Shown: positions 11,927 to 23,245 of the stretch, piece by piece | How positions within the stretch are numbered: the first letter of the stretch is position 1 | Layout: each line of letters opens with the position of its first letter | Source of the DNA: Iris pallida | Lineage: Eukaryota; Streptophyta; Magnoliopsida; Asparagales; Iridaceae | NCBI GenBank assembly: GCA_029216955.1 | Contig: JANAVB010003400.1 | Coordinates: 11,197,654-11,261,653, forward strand | Length of the DNA stretch: 64,000 bases | Direction of reading: 5' to 3' | Notes under the pieces: model-generated | Told to the model about the DNA's origin: nothing | The model's input: only the letters and a program-made list of their open reading frames with translations | The model's database searches: none | Translations under genes and position numbers: made by a program

Positions 11927-12242
11927 TGTCACGCCCCAGTCCCAAAATACGTAGGACTAGGTACGTAGACATGCCAGCCTTATAGTAAATATACGTAAGC
12001 TGTAAAACGAGTATGACCATGAGAAGTAATCTCATCCACAAAAATAAAAGAATAATGGTATCATAAAATCAACTTTGAATTATTATTTGTACAAGTTGTT
12101 GGGCGGAGACAAATTCACTACCAACTATTTGAAATGAGAGAAAAATATACAAGGAAAAGGATTTATAAAATAGCAATAGACGATCCAAGAGCAATCCTCC
12201 TCGATAGAAAGGGAAGACTACGATCTTGGCCAGAGCACCTGC
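11927..12242 (-). repeat. Chromovirus LTR fragment c (minus strand)
   Basis: It begins TGTCACGCCCCAGTCCC and matches, in reverse complement, the last 350 bases of the E2 left LTR (18985-19338), including GGCGGAGACAAAT. It is interrupted at 12242 by the start of E2. The interruption falls four bases beyond the candidate 3' splice site of c. Confidence 0.7.
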
Positions 12243-15200
12243 TGTAAACCCCCTGAATTTTCAAAATTTTAATTTTTTATTTTATTTCAAAGTTTAGGTA
12301 TTTGTTGTTGGAAGATTGTGGTAAAGATGTAAAATGAGTTTAAAGATTTTTTTATTTATATTAAATATTAAATATTTTATACATGATTGATGAGTTGGAA
12401 GTTTTCTTTTTACTAAAATAATTTTTAGCTATTTAGAAATTATTATTATGTTTTAAGCATTTAGAAATTTTTAGAAGAATCTATATACTAGAAAATATAT
12501 GTAACATATGTTTTCTTTACATTATGTACATAGTACCTTCCCAAAAGAAGGAAATAAATAAATATAAGATTATTTTAGAAATGCATATATTTTACTATTT
12601 TGAAATTTTAAGTTATCAAATTATTCGTAGATTTATTTTAATAGTATTTTGTGTATATATGCATACTAAAGAAATGGTTATATATATTGGTATATATTGA
12701 GGTAAATATTTTTAGATTTTTCTAAAATTTATTTAAATTTATTATTATGATTTTCTAAGTTTTTTAAGATTTATTAAAAGGGGATTTATATCCATAAAAA
12801 AAGAAGAAGGAGAAAAAAGAAATAGAAAACAAAATAGGAAAAAAAGGAAAAAAAATATCTATATAAACTACCACTACTTTTATTGAAACAACAGTATTGA
12901 TGTGGTCTAACCCACACAATTTCTTTGGCGACAAAAGCCCACCCTGTAGTTAGAATTTTTTTATTTAAAGCCCTCAGGAGAACAATACCCGCGGGAGGGG
13001 GGGGGGTAGCGCTGTTCACCCGAGTGGAACCCGACCCCTAACCGCCTCTAAGCAGAGACCTATTTATATGTAAAAAAAAAGAAAAAAAGAAAAAAGAATC
13101 AAGCCTTAACCCTAGCTGCACACCCCCACCTGCCCCGACCATGCACCATCTCCGGCCACCGTCGACGGTCTAGCAGGGCGCGTACGGCCGACAGTAGAGG
13201 CGACATCCACTGCAACAGCAGTGAAAACAATACGTTGGTGAGCCAGTTCGCGACGTATTTTCTCCGCTCTTGTTTGTTTGTTTTACGAACGGATTTTGCT
13301 GGTATGTTCCCAACATAACCCCCTACAATTGCTTTCAAATAGTTTGGGTTAGTTTGCACCATGCGCGATGAAAAACGAGTTCCAAAATCGAAGAAAAATT
13401 GATTTTTCTGGTATCGAAACTGACCCAACCACTCATGTTTGCGGTCGATTTGCGACCAACCTATCCCTAATCATAGAAATCTACTTGAACAATGTTGTAG
13501 AAAACCTGACCAAGATCAAAACCTATTAATTAATTTATTTTATTAGTTATTGTATTCTGTTTAAAATTAGGTTGAATTTGACGAAAAAATATTTTAAAAC
13601 ATAGAAAAACCTCGATACGGAGTCCGTTCCGATAAACCGGACGACTTGGTCGTGAACCATTCATATCGAAAGGTGCGTATGGACTCCATGCACTTGTGGG
13701 ATATGACGAAACTCGAATTGGTTGCATGTGCGCGACGAATTTGATACGTATCCGTCAAAATTCATCGGATCGGCCACTTTGCAAATTATCCAATTACTTT
13801 ATGCATGTTCGTCAAATCGAGACGAAACTTGTGCCAACATGGCAGTATCAAAATTTTGGTCCTGTGTGCCAAGTTTGGTCCGATTCGGATAAGGTCGACC
13901 GGAACGCTTATTTGGTAGGCCCGCGACCCGATCCAACGGGCAAAATTGTGCACGGCCAGCCAGAATCCAACTTTGGACATACGGTTGGGTTTGTCACCTC
14001 AAATCCGACCTGTAGACATATAGTTTGATGACTTTAGAGACCATAGATACTGGCACGTATTTCAGTACAAAATGGGTCCAACGGCGGATATCGTTTTAAC
14101 CCAAAATTACGATTTTACCCCTATGTCCAGAATTAGAGTTTTGGACTGACATTTCTTAGACATATCTTTTACACTGAGAATGTTCTTGATGTTTGTTTCA
14201 GCATCTGGAGCCATTCATGGATTTTGAGATTCATTGCTGACGTACTTGATTGTTGGATTGCTATTCCCACACCGCCAGGCAAGATACCTTGCCACCTTAC
14301 TTGTGATTTATTTTATCTTATTTTTAGTTATTTATATTTAGTATTACTTATGTCACTACCATATTTTAGCTTGAGGGTATTTTGGTCATTTGGTGAATTT
14401 TTTGAATTTTATTTGATCTATTGAATTGGTGATTTCTAGTTTTGACTTTAGCTAATTGAGACTTCGTAGACTGACCTAGAAGCTAACCCTAGCTATGGTG
14501 ACTTAGTAGGCAATGGTGTGACCCTAATCTAACTTAAGTCAACCTCATTTAGTCATTTAGAAACTAGTTTGTAATAGGAGAAATTAATAATAGGATCATG
14601 ACTCATGACTTGTGATTTTAATTCCATGACTTATGAACTTAGCCCATAGGCCCATGACTTGAACCCTAACCCTATTTCAGCCCATACATGGCCGGCCAAC
14701 TAGGTTATCCCCCTATTTATAACCCACTTTCCTTGTTTCTGCCTCTTTTGTGCTCAACCAACTTTTTAGAAGGAAAGGTAAATCTCCAACTTCCCAAATT
14801 CCTATTAATTCTATTTTTAATCATTTTTGACCCAAATCTTTTGCTTATGAATCTAATCAACCTCTACTTGCTGTTCATGAGAAGTAATTTTAGTTTTTGT
14901 GCAATTTGGAGGATTTGGCTAGCAACGGGAGTCGTTTGATTTGGGGCTTTTTTTGATCTTTGCAACCAATAGGTAAAACCTTCTAATTCCATTTTAATTC
15001 TATTTTTATTGCATGGTATCCTAGATTTAGGTGTCCCCTAGCTATAATGAAAGTTTGGTGTCCATTGCATTTGATTTTGTGTCTGTATCGGATACGTATC
15101 AATTTCCTAGTCTAGGTGTTTGATGAAATGCCACAACCAATCCTTTGTGCTGATTTTGAAAATGTTTTTGAATGAATTTCTAGATCTAGGGTTGGTCTTT

Positions 15201-16169
15201 AGATTCGTGTCCTAGATCTGTGAATTTGGAGTCGTTTTGTGTCCACATGAGGACACGAACATGCTGTACTGACACGTGTGCGCTGTCCTGCTACACGGGG
15301 CCTAGTGCTCGCTGTACAGGACACATGGTGGTCTAATTTTTGGCATCAAAGAGGGGGCACTGACTGACATGTCAGTCCCCAAGCCTCGAGTCGAGTCGCA
15401 TTGTGTCGGACTCAAAATCTGACCCGCACTGGTCGTACGTACAGGCTATACACACACGTTTTATCCACTGATACGTGGCTGGACACGACACGATACTTGG
15501 TTTGGACACTATGCAGGGTGTCGATCCTGTAGCCTAACACGTGGGCTACACATGGGCATGACCACGAGGCCACACATGCCTTGTGTCGTGTCCACGAACA
15601 CGATGGACGCGTGCACGATGCTGTACACAGTCCCAGTGCATTCATGTGTGTCTGTGTGTGCTCGGGGTGTCTGGACACGGTTATGTCCACTTGGTTGGAC
15701 AGAGACACTTTGTGAGACACGTGCACATGTGTGTCTTTGTTTACCAACCTTTAGTTGGAGTATTAGTTGTGTTTTAGTCTTCGATTTGGGTTTTCCCTAA
15801 TGTTTTGATACACATTCACTGATTCTGTATTCTGAGTTTTTGATTGAACTTTTTAACTAAATTTTTGTTGTTTAATTACCAGGATTAATTTATTTACACA
15901 TGTATTAGATTACTGAAATGTTGGTTACATGATTTGGTTTGAGGATAACAAGGAATTGGATTCGAATGGGAATGGGACTGATATGTAAACTGTCATTTTG
16001 CCATGTTTTCCTGAGAACTAAATTCCTAAGTTTTGACACCCATCCTATATACAATTTTACTGTTTTACTGAGTTCAAACATTGCACCACTGTTATAGGTT
16101 AAACTGTGTACTATCAAGTACACACACAAATCACATTTCCTGAGAACACCCTACAGATTTCTATGTATC

Positions 16170-16740
16170 ATTACACACACTAATTTCCCCTAATTGATTT
16201 CATGTCATATTACCCACACATGTTACACACACACATTTGCATTTATTTCAGTTTTCTTGTATACATGCACATTGACACACATAATGCTAGACACACACAA
16301 CCCTCTATCTTCTAAACTATCAACTGAGAACCTATTCATACACAACACCCTACTGTCACCTTGCTCACTGTTTTTATGTTCCTAACACACTATCTGTCAT
16401 TGACACATACATTAAATTCCTGAGAACTAACATGTGAACACACATGTTAGTCACATTCACACTACCTAAAACTGAGAACACACTAACCTATTTCACATTG
16501 ACACATAGCACTGAACTGTACACTACACACTGCTACTCATTCACACATTCCTGAGACACTTTGCACTACTGTAAATCTGAGATACACTCTTCCTCTCACA
16601 CACATTCACCCACACATCTAGCCATGGCATATATCCCGCACACACTTTTGTCATATACACATACGCCCTATCTATATGCACTCATGTACACACACACACA
16701 TATTCTTATATGTCTTTCTCTATCACCCAATATATATATT
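16170..16740 (+). repeat. CA-rich low-complexity tract in S1
   Basis: Many short runs of ACACAC with CATT and CTGAGAAC interruptions. The corresponding part of the related LTR at 36850-37345 has expanded AT, GT and CA microsatellites. Reading frames here are composition artefacts. Confidence 0.7.
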
Positions 16741-16964
16741 CATGTGATGCCTAGTATTGAGTGACATATGATATGTGCTATGCAAGTATAGGCATATAGC
16801 CTACGCAAGCCTGAGTATACCTTTGTGTATGTTCCTATATATGCATATATACATAATTGATTTCTTAGAAGTAATGTGTGGTTGTGGCTTGTATAGCCTA
16901 GTTTTGATGTGTGCTTGCTAAGATAGACTGGTTAGACTTAGTGAGACTTGTTTGGGTTAGGCTT

Positions 16965-17036
16965 GACCTAGTTGACCTAGTTTGACTAGTATAGTTGACT
17001 AGAGTTGACCAAAGGTTGACTTTAGCCTAGATTGAC
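16965..17036 (+). promoter_or_regulatory. Cluster of W-box-like TTGAC[C/T] motifs in S1
   Basis: Seven TTGACC or TTGACT cores in about 75 bases (for example GTTGACCTAGTTTGACTAG). TTGAC[C/T] is the core bound by plant WRKY factors. The related LTR has a similar cluster at 37530-37720. Binding is inferred from the motif only. Confidence 0.5.
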
Positions 17037-17787
17037 CCTAAACCTCATGTAGATGCATTGTAGCAGTCTATTATACTATTTTGGACATGTAGTGACTTGT
17101 ACTGTTCTATATGAGCCAAACACCACTCCTCGGACAGTATATTCTTTTCAGATATTCAGGATACCAGACGAGTACATTCTCTGATCATTTCATATCTTGT
17201 TTAGGATTATATTTTCTGCTTTAGATTACTTTACTTGATGCTGACACGTTGGTAACAAAGATTAGTACTATATGGATCTTATCGTGCGATGTTATCCCTT
17301 TAGCGGGTACATCGGGTATTTTATGTTCGTGTACTTTATCGTGAGCATCGTGTACTCCTTGTATCCGTGACATTCGCGTATAAATCGTGTGAAATCGTGT
17401 ACTCTCATGTGCTCATATGATCTTCGTGTATATTCCTCATCGTAAGCAATAACATAACTTGACTAGATCCTTGTGTATTGATTGGGGGCGGAGGAGTAGA
17501 AGTGGTTATGTACTCAATCTTGTAGCTTACTCGTGTATAACCTCTGTAGATTACTCGTGTACAACATCGTACTGTTTACATAACCATCTTGTACTCTGAA
17601 TCACTAGCACTGATTAGTTTTCTTATATATTGTAGCTATTTACTTACAGTCTCTCTTTTATATCATGTTGTTCTCCAATTTCATGTATCTTACTCTCTAG
17701 CATGTTTATATTTCCTAACCTATTATGATTTATTGAGATGTATTGTGCTCGCTCCTGTCCTGACTGGACTTGTTGAAAATATTACAG

Positions 17788-17891
17788 AGGACGAGGATGA
17801 GGCTCTGGCATCTACCTATTACGGTGCAGCTATAGACAACATTTGTGACTTGGACCCACTTGCAGTAGAGGATCTGCTACCAGTGGTGTAG
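17788..17891 (+). other. S1 LTR candidate terminal exon (acidic peptide)
   Basis: A branch-point-like TCCTGACTG (17756-17764) and the acceptor AATATTACAG are followed in phase 1 by EDEDEALASTYYGAAIDN, then ICDLDPLAVEDLLPVV and TAG at 17889-17891. The related LTR (38491-38600) keeps TYYG, the acidic run, DP, EDL and the stop despite many differences around it. The upstream donor at 17168 would be AC rather than GC or GT, so this copy may not splice. Confidence 0.5.
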
Positions 17892-18987
17892 ACTGCTAGC
17901 TTAGACTCTTACCTTGTCTTCTCATTGATACATTATTGTATATATTAGGAGTTTATTTTATCTGGATGTTTGTGGAGATGTTATCATAGACACTTAGACT
18001 TCTTTCTATTGTATCTCTTGTGTGGATTCGTTTATATCTATCTATCTTATCATATTCTACCTTAGATGTGATTGAGACTGTATTCTGCTATGTCACCTCC
18101 ATTCGGAGTGTATATTCTGTACAGGTACCTTATATTGTTAGATGATTGACCTAGGACAACGTTCTACCGCCTACACTGCGGCGTAGGCTGGACGTACCCA
18201 CTTCTCATGCCCTTACTCTAGGGTGCGGGTCGTGACAACTTATCTGTTGTTAGTATTATATTACTGTGCTTTCCAAGTCACACTTGGGTGCAAGCGACTG
18301 TATCGGTCGTTTTACTTGTTTTGTTTTATTCTCTTGCATTGACTTAGCCTAGTGACCACCCTTTGATGATAAGGTATTGGTATATCTCATACGGTCTTGA
18401 TACATGCTTTATCATGAGTTGTGAGTCACACGTAGAACACATACTCGTGTAGTCGACTGGCTACCGATATGTCTGAGGCGTGCGACGGACATGAGTAACT
18501 GCTAATAGAATTACATGCTAGTAGACTTGGCGGTTACTAGAGGTTCATATTAGTCATGGAGATAACGGTACTAGGCATTGGGTGGAGAGAACAATACCTG
18601 ACGTACGGGCTTCTTTTGCACTTCCTTGATTACCTGTGCGCTCTACCGGAGACGCAGGCTCCGGGTGCCCTCCGACGTTTCTCAGAGAGTTATGGACGTA
18701 CCCCCTTGTACATGATGCCCTCTGACGATCTTTGGACGTTATGGACGTAGGCCCCTGGTGCCCTATACGGGGACTATGTCGATCCCATCTACATCCAGGG
18801 CTTATGCGTCGATGGATTGCATCTCAAACTGCATGTTCACAGTAGAACGGTTAGGGTCCCTATTGCATGCACCTTTCCTTTTATTTATATTATCACAGAT
18901 TATATGGCATGTTCTTTATGTATCTTGTTACGTCCCTCTAAGGACCTGGTGATCTCACCAGGTGTGTGCTTTAATGTCTATTCGCAG

Positions 18988-19142
18988 GTGCTCTAGCCCA
19001 GGACCATGATCTACTCTATTACTTCGAGGATGATTGCTCTTGGTTCGCCTTTGCTTCGCTCGACAATTTCTTTCATTATTATGTATTCTTTCTCATTAAA
19101 TTGATTGGTAGTAGATTTGTCTCCGCCAAACGTCTTGTATAA
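18988..19142 (+). other. E2 left LTR candidate terminal exon
   Basis: Acceptor TCTATTCGCAG is followed in phase 1 by ALAQDHDLLYYFEDDCSW and a less acidic continuation to TAA at 19140-19142. The first part resembles the other LTR exons; the tail does not, so support is weaker here. Confidence 0.35.
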
Positions 19143-19338
19143 AAAAATATAATTCATGAGTTGATTTATGTCATTATTTTTTTGATTTTGTGGATGAGAT
19201 TTAGTTACCATGGTTTACTGTATTTTACAGCTTAGGTATACATACAAGGATTCCACATATTGGAGTATACTCGTATGTATGCAGCTGGCATTATGTCTAC
19301 ATACTTAGTCCTAAGTATTTTACGACTAGGGCGTTACA

Positions 19339-19608
19339 TGTTTTTGTGGTGGCCTATGCAGGTCAAGTTTATCACTTCGGTTATGTTACTGTACCAATAT
19401 GAGACTGCATATAAGATTAGAATCTAGGAATCTCATCCACAAGCTTGACCTCCTTTCTTTGACTCCAATTTCGAACTCTCATCTGATTACCTTGATTTCT
19501 TTCTATTTGATTCCTTTCACTGTAACTCTTATCTTTTTTCCTTCGTGCTTGATAGAGAGATTAGGAAGATGACTCATACTAGTTATATGTGTTATATTGT
19601 CTAGTCAC
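19339..19608 (+). other. E2 internal leader (5' part)
   Basis: It starts TGTTTTTGTGGTGGCCTATG, shared with E1 and E4 just after their LTRs, then resembles E1 3950-4237 on the other strand. No coding sequence. It ends in GTCAC (19604-19608), the target site of E3, and resumes at 33832. Confidence 0.75.
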
Positions 19609-20741
19609 TGTAGGAGCGTAAAAAGTGCTTCAAAGAAAGAGTCATCTCATTCATAAGTGATCTACTTTACGCCTAGCAGAACGGGTAATTTCTTTACGCT
19701 CAAGACTAGGCTAATCAATTTACGCCTAAGAAGGCTGATCATTTTACGCTTGGGTCTACACCTATGATTTTATGCCAAGGACAGAGCAGCCACTTTTACG
19801 TTGGACAAAGCTGTCAAATCTTCAATTTAATGCAAACTCTGACATGAAGATATTAATGATGGCATATATCACAAAGGGATTTGTCTTTACACAGAGACCA
19901 ATGTTGTCGTTTAGTGTGTGGATTGAGCTACTTTACGCTCACACTACGGCTTCTTTTACGCACGAAGATTATATGAGCCTTTACGCTCAACAGTCGACGT
20001 GTGCGTAAAGTCTATTTGAGCTGCTTTTACGCTCAAGGTTATTTAATAACCACTTTACGTGGGAAGTCTATGTCAAGGCTATCTTACGCCAAATCCACTG
20101 CTTTACGCTCAGAGTACATTGGGCTATTTTTACGCCCTATTCTCCTCCACCAGTTTGGAACGTGGTTTGCTTACGTGGCTTTCATGCCACTCTTTTCGAA
20201 GAACGTGTGTACATGCATCCTATCCTTACTGAAGTGATGGGACACACGTCAACATATGCAGAGGATGGCTTCGATCATGGGTGGCAGTTGTTAGCGTAAA
20301 GATGAAACTTTTGCTGAGTTTTTACGCACAAGAGCCCAAGTCTATAAATAGACTTATTTTTCTTATAACAAGGACGGACAGAAAGACAAAAAGACAGAGA
20401 GACAGGAGAGAATACAGAGATCAGAACTTCGAGATTTTGATTCTCCAGAGCATTCTTCTTCAACTTTTCTTTCAGAACAGAGTGAAGCAAAGCAGGAAAG
20501 CATTCGGCCTCGCCATCAGTGCCCAAGTGCGTCGATACCTTTCTGGTGACTTAGTTCTTCCAAGTTGTTCTACTTCAGGCAGTGATCTTCATCATCATCA
20601 TATGGTCCAAGGAACAAAGTGATCATTTACAGATCAGACTCCCATAGCAATACTTCCCAGAATCAAATTTGTACTTCTTGTACTTTTCTCGTTTTATTTT
20701 CAAAATCTAACTTTTGTTTGGGAATTTTGTTAAGTGAAACA
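19609..20741 (+). repeat. E3 5' LTR with repeated TTTACGC motif
   Basis: It starts TGTAGGAGCG and ends GTGAAACA. I count 14 exact TTTACGC (11) or GCGTAAA (3) sites between 19614 and 20330, plus near-matches such as TTTATGC and TTTACGT. They lie in the first two thirds (presumably U3), ahead of a TATA-like CTATAAATAGAC at 20341-20352. Downstream of that TATA is a purine-rich untranslated part. Confidence 0.92.
20341..20352 (+). promoter_or_regulatory. E3 LTR TATA box
   Basis: CTATAAATAGAC lies about 390 bases before the LTR end, right after the last TTTACGC sites, and is conserved in the 3' LTR (33426-33437). It is the likely core promoter of the element transcript; the start site itself is not visible. 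Confidence 0.6.
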
Positions 20742-20743
20742 AA

Positions 20744-21670
20744 ATGGCGACTCTGCTGGGGACTACCTTCTCCTCTGACGAGGAGGCGATTGCTCAATAT
20801 GATGATGTTTCGGTCGGTTCGACCAAGAAGACTCTGGTTGTACACTTCGACCAGACTGCCTATGAAGAAATGCTCCGAACTGGGGGTGGTTCTCACCACT
20901 CCAATGTTCAAAAGTCTCGCAAAGCACGAAAAGTTTGGATTCCCAAATCCAAAGTAGCTGCTGATCTCTCTGTTGCTTCTGATAGCAAGGGAATTCTTCC
21001 CACTCCTGTCGTAGAGGCTCCCGTTCATAACGAGGCAGTCCTTACTTCGGCGTCGCTCTCTAAGTGTGACGATTTATCTCCCGTTTGTAACGGTGAAGAT
21101 AATCAGGTTTCACGCCCACTGCGTAAGAACCAAGTTTTACGCTCAGTGGGTAAGAACCAAATTTTATGCTCAGTACATAAGAATGAATCTCCCATTCGTA
21201 ATGGGGCAGACTCTAAAGTTTATGCTTCTGAGTGTAAGAATCAGTCTCCCGTCGGTGACGTGGTAGGCCCAAATAAATTACGCTCCTCGCGTAAAGCAAA
21301 ATCTCCCGTCGGTGACGTGGTAGATAATCAATTTTTACGCTCCACGCGTAAAGGTAAGTCTCCTGTCTTTGACAGTGTAGATAAAATTCATAACGATGTT
21401 TACACATCTAATATGAATGTACCTAAACGTGTGCAGTGTAAAAATGTCGTTGGTAAAGCTTCTGTCCTACACCAACAACCTTCTTATACTGCTTTACGCA
21501 AAGTACCAAACTTACAAATTATATACCATGAAAATGGAGTCCTTCGTGCTAAATCTCAGGATTTACGCACACAACTCCAAACGTATAAAAATGTACAGTT
21601 TGGTTCTGCGAATGCAGCCAGTAATCTTCTTTATACACAAAGGACTAAACGTTTTCTACCCCAAATGTAA
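20744..21670 (+). CDS. E3 ORF1 (Tat-specific protein upstream of gag), truncated
   Basis: The frame opens at the ATG that overlaps the primer site (MATLLGTTFSSDEEAIAQYD) and runs 308 codons. The N-terminus is conserved with E5 ORF1: both have MATLLGT, STKK or STHQ, LVV(H/R)FDQ and EEML. The middle is Lys/Arg/Ser-rich with repeats of RSxxKN and KSPVGDVV; these are encoded partly by TTTACGC motifs, six exact copies of which fall in the frame. After the stop a shifted frame (21665-21795) reads SDLRELLMQKRKNR, matching SDLRNVILQKYKERN in E5, so the original protein was longer. ORF1 upstream of gag is a known feature of Tat/Ogre elements; its function is unknown and I suggest none beyond possible nucleic-acid binding from its charge. 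Confidence 0.75.
   Translation: MATLLGTTFSSDEEAIAQYDDVSVGSTKKTLVVHFDQTAYEEMLRTGGGSHHSNVQKSRKARKVWIPKSKVAADLSVASDSKGILPTPVVEAPVHNEAVLTSASLSKCDDLSPVCNGEDNQVSRPLRKNQVLRSVGKNQILCSVHKNESPIRNGADSKVYASECKNQSPVGDVVGPNKLRSSRKAKSPVGDVVDNQFLRSTRKGKSPVFDSVDKIHNDVYTSNMNVPKRVQCKNVVGKASVLHQQPSYTALRKVPNLQIIYHENGVLRAKSQDLRTQLQTYKNVQFGSANAASNLLYTQRTKRFLPQM
20745..20763 (+). other. E3 primer-binding site (tRNA-Arg type)
   Basis: TGGCGACTCTGCTGGGGAC begins three bases after the LTR. Plant tRNA-Arg species end in GAGTCGCCA, and Tat elements commonly use them (from memory). The ORF1 start codon (20744-20746) overlaps its first two bases, as in E5. Confidence 0.8.
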
Positions 21671-21950
21671 TAAAGAAGAATACTCCATCTGTTTCTTCTG
21701 ATTTACGTGAATTGCTAATGCAAAAACGTAAGAACAGACAATCCCCGGTAATATTCCCCCAAAAAAACATCATTGTGAATATCACCAGGTTGTGATCAAT
21801 TGTTGTTGTTCAGCTTCAAAACGGTCAGTTTTTGATCGATTGAGTTTTAATTCGCTTCAACATCAAGCTGAAGACCAAGAACATGAGCAGTCATATGCGT
21901 CAGTTAACATGGCATCTCATACTAACAGAGGATGACGTCCGAGACAGAAC

Positions 21951-23245
21951 ATGTCCCAAACTCCAGGTCAACAACAGTTCCACAGACTTCTTGATTCCTT
22001 TGAAGAAGTATATCAGAATACTCGATCAAGAAGACAAAGACAATTGCAGACTTCTGATTCAGAAGCTGGGGGTACTCAATCTTTTGAGTCTGATACCGAT
22101 AGTGTGGATTCATACTTCTATACTAATCCCTCTGTATCTTCAAGAGAGGTTGAATCCTATGCTGTTGGAGATGAACCAGAGACGTCATCTGCTAATACGG
22201 AACAACGTCTCACTGCTGTGGAGCAATCATTGAAAGACATGCTTAACATGGTACAAAGCATGCATCAGATAATTTTGAATCAGCAAGCTGCTTAACCTAC
22301 AGTAGTAACTCCGGTACCAGTAGCAGCACAAACTCAAGATAGTCAAGGGGCTGATATCCCTTTGAATATTCAAGAGCCTGCTGTAATCAAAATTCTGCAT
22401 CTCCAGATCCCATCATTTCAGAAGATGTACCACCTCCAGTGGGGGTTACGGTACATCCAACGACTATTCAATCAAATGTGCTTCCTCAAACCAGTGAAGC
22501 CATTCAAGCAGTGCGTGAACTCAAAGCATAGTTTGAAGTTTTGAGGCACAAAGATCAGCTCCAGAGGTTAGGGATTAAGCAACCTTATCCTCCTCATTGG
22601 AATGATGTACCCTTTCCACCGAAGTTCAAGCCGCAATCCATGGTTTTATTCGATGGAAAAGCATCTCCCAGTCAATATATCAATTACTTTGATATTATGA
22701 CTGTACACTTACAGAAAAATGATGCTCTTCTCACTCGAGTGTTCATCGGGTGCCTGACGGGTTCAGCTTACGACTGGTATCGTAGCTTACCCGATAACTC
22801 TATTTCGTCTTTTGACGAATTCAAGGCAATGTTTCTCTCCCACTTCTATGAAGGAGGTATGGACATGAACATGTCCTCCTTGATAAAAATCAAACAAAAG
22901 GAGAAAGAAGATACTCGGACGTTCATTGAACGTTTTCGACAGGCTACTCTAAAGATGCCTCCTGGTATGCCAGATTCAGCGTTGATTGATACATACAAGC
23001 TGAATCTGCGACCATCTATTGCTGTCTTCACAGGTTCCCAATTCTCAGATTGGGCTTCGTTTATCATAGCAGCAGTTTCTGCCGAGACCAATGGTAGGTT
23101 GGCTCGTGAACATGGGATGATTTTCGCTTCAGAAGATAAAGGGAAGAAAAGTAATCCTGGTAATAATCCTGGCAATCGTAATATGAAAGGAAAAGATACT
23201 CTTATGGTCAATCTTTCCAAGAACAAAACGACGCCAAATAATTAG
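21951..23245 (+). pseudogene. E3 gag (capsid region), broken
   Basis: The N-terminal part (21951-22295) starts MSQTPGQQQFHRLLDSFEE and ends at TAA after a coiled-coil-like stretch (RLTAVEQSLKDMLNMVQSMH). A frameshift near 22380 and a TAG near 22530 separate it from the capsid domain (22541-23245), which carries QPYPPHWNDVPFPPKFKP, SAYDWYRSLPDNSISSFDEF, FLSHFYEGG and RTFIERFRQATLKMP. These are the hallmarks of the retrotransposon gag family. It ends in TAG at 23243-23245, after which the same frame continues into the nucleocapsid-protease part. The protein would form the cytoplasmic particle. Confidence 0.85.

Larger units (their letters stand above)
14351..18237 (+). mobile_element. S1: solo LTR of a chromovirus family, 3887 bp
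   Basis: It starts TGTCACTACC and ends GGTCGTGACA. The flanks are ACTTA at 14346-14350 and 18238-18242, a 5-bp target duplication, and no internal region or second LTR is present: a solo LTR left by recombination. It is homologous over its whole length to the E2 right LTR (34874-38892). Recognisable parts are a W-box-like cluster (16965-17036), a candidate acidic exon (17788-17891) and a CA-rich tract. Confidence 0.88.
12243..19338 (+). repeat. E2 left LTR, split by solo LTR S1
   Basis: It starts TGTAAACCCCCTG and ends GGGCGTTACA. Without S1 and one ACTTA it is about 3.2 kb, close to the E1 LTR, whose start (TGTAAATCCCC) and end it resembles. The long frames at 13099-13428 and 13696-14028 show no recognisable protein and I do not call them genes. 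Confidence 0.75.

Noticed and set aside
13099..14028. Reading frames of about 110 codons on both strands in the E2 left LTR
   Set aside because: No recognisable protein, both strands open over the same area, and the region lies inside an LTR.
18556..18952. Two 64-codon frames (MEITVLGIGW and MPYTGTMSIP)
   Set aside because: They lie in the E2 LTR, have no homology I recognise and no supporting signals beyond an ATG.
20281..20622. 113-codon frame in the E3 LTR, also open in the other LTR (33366-33707)
   Set aside because: The conserved frame reflects the recent duplication of the LTR; it begins in the motif-rich part and spans the TATA box, so it is unlikely to be translated as such.
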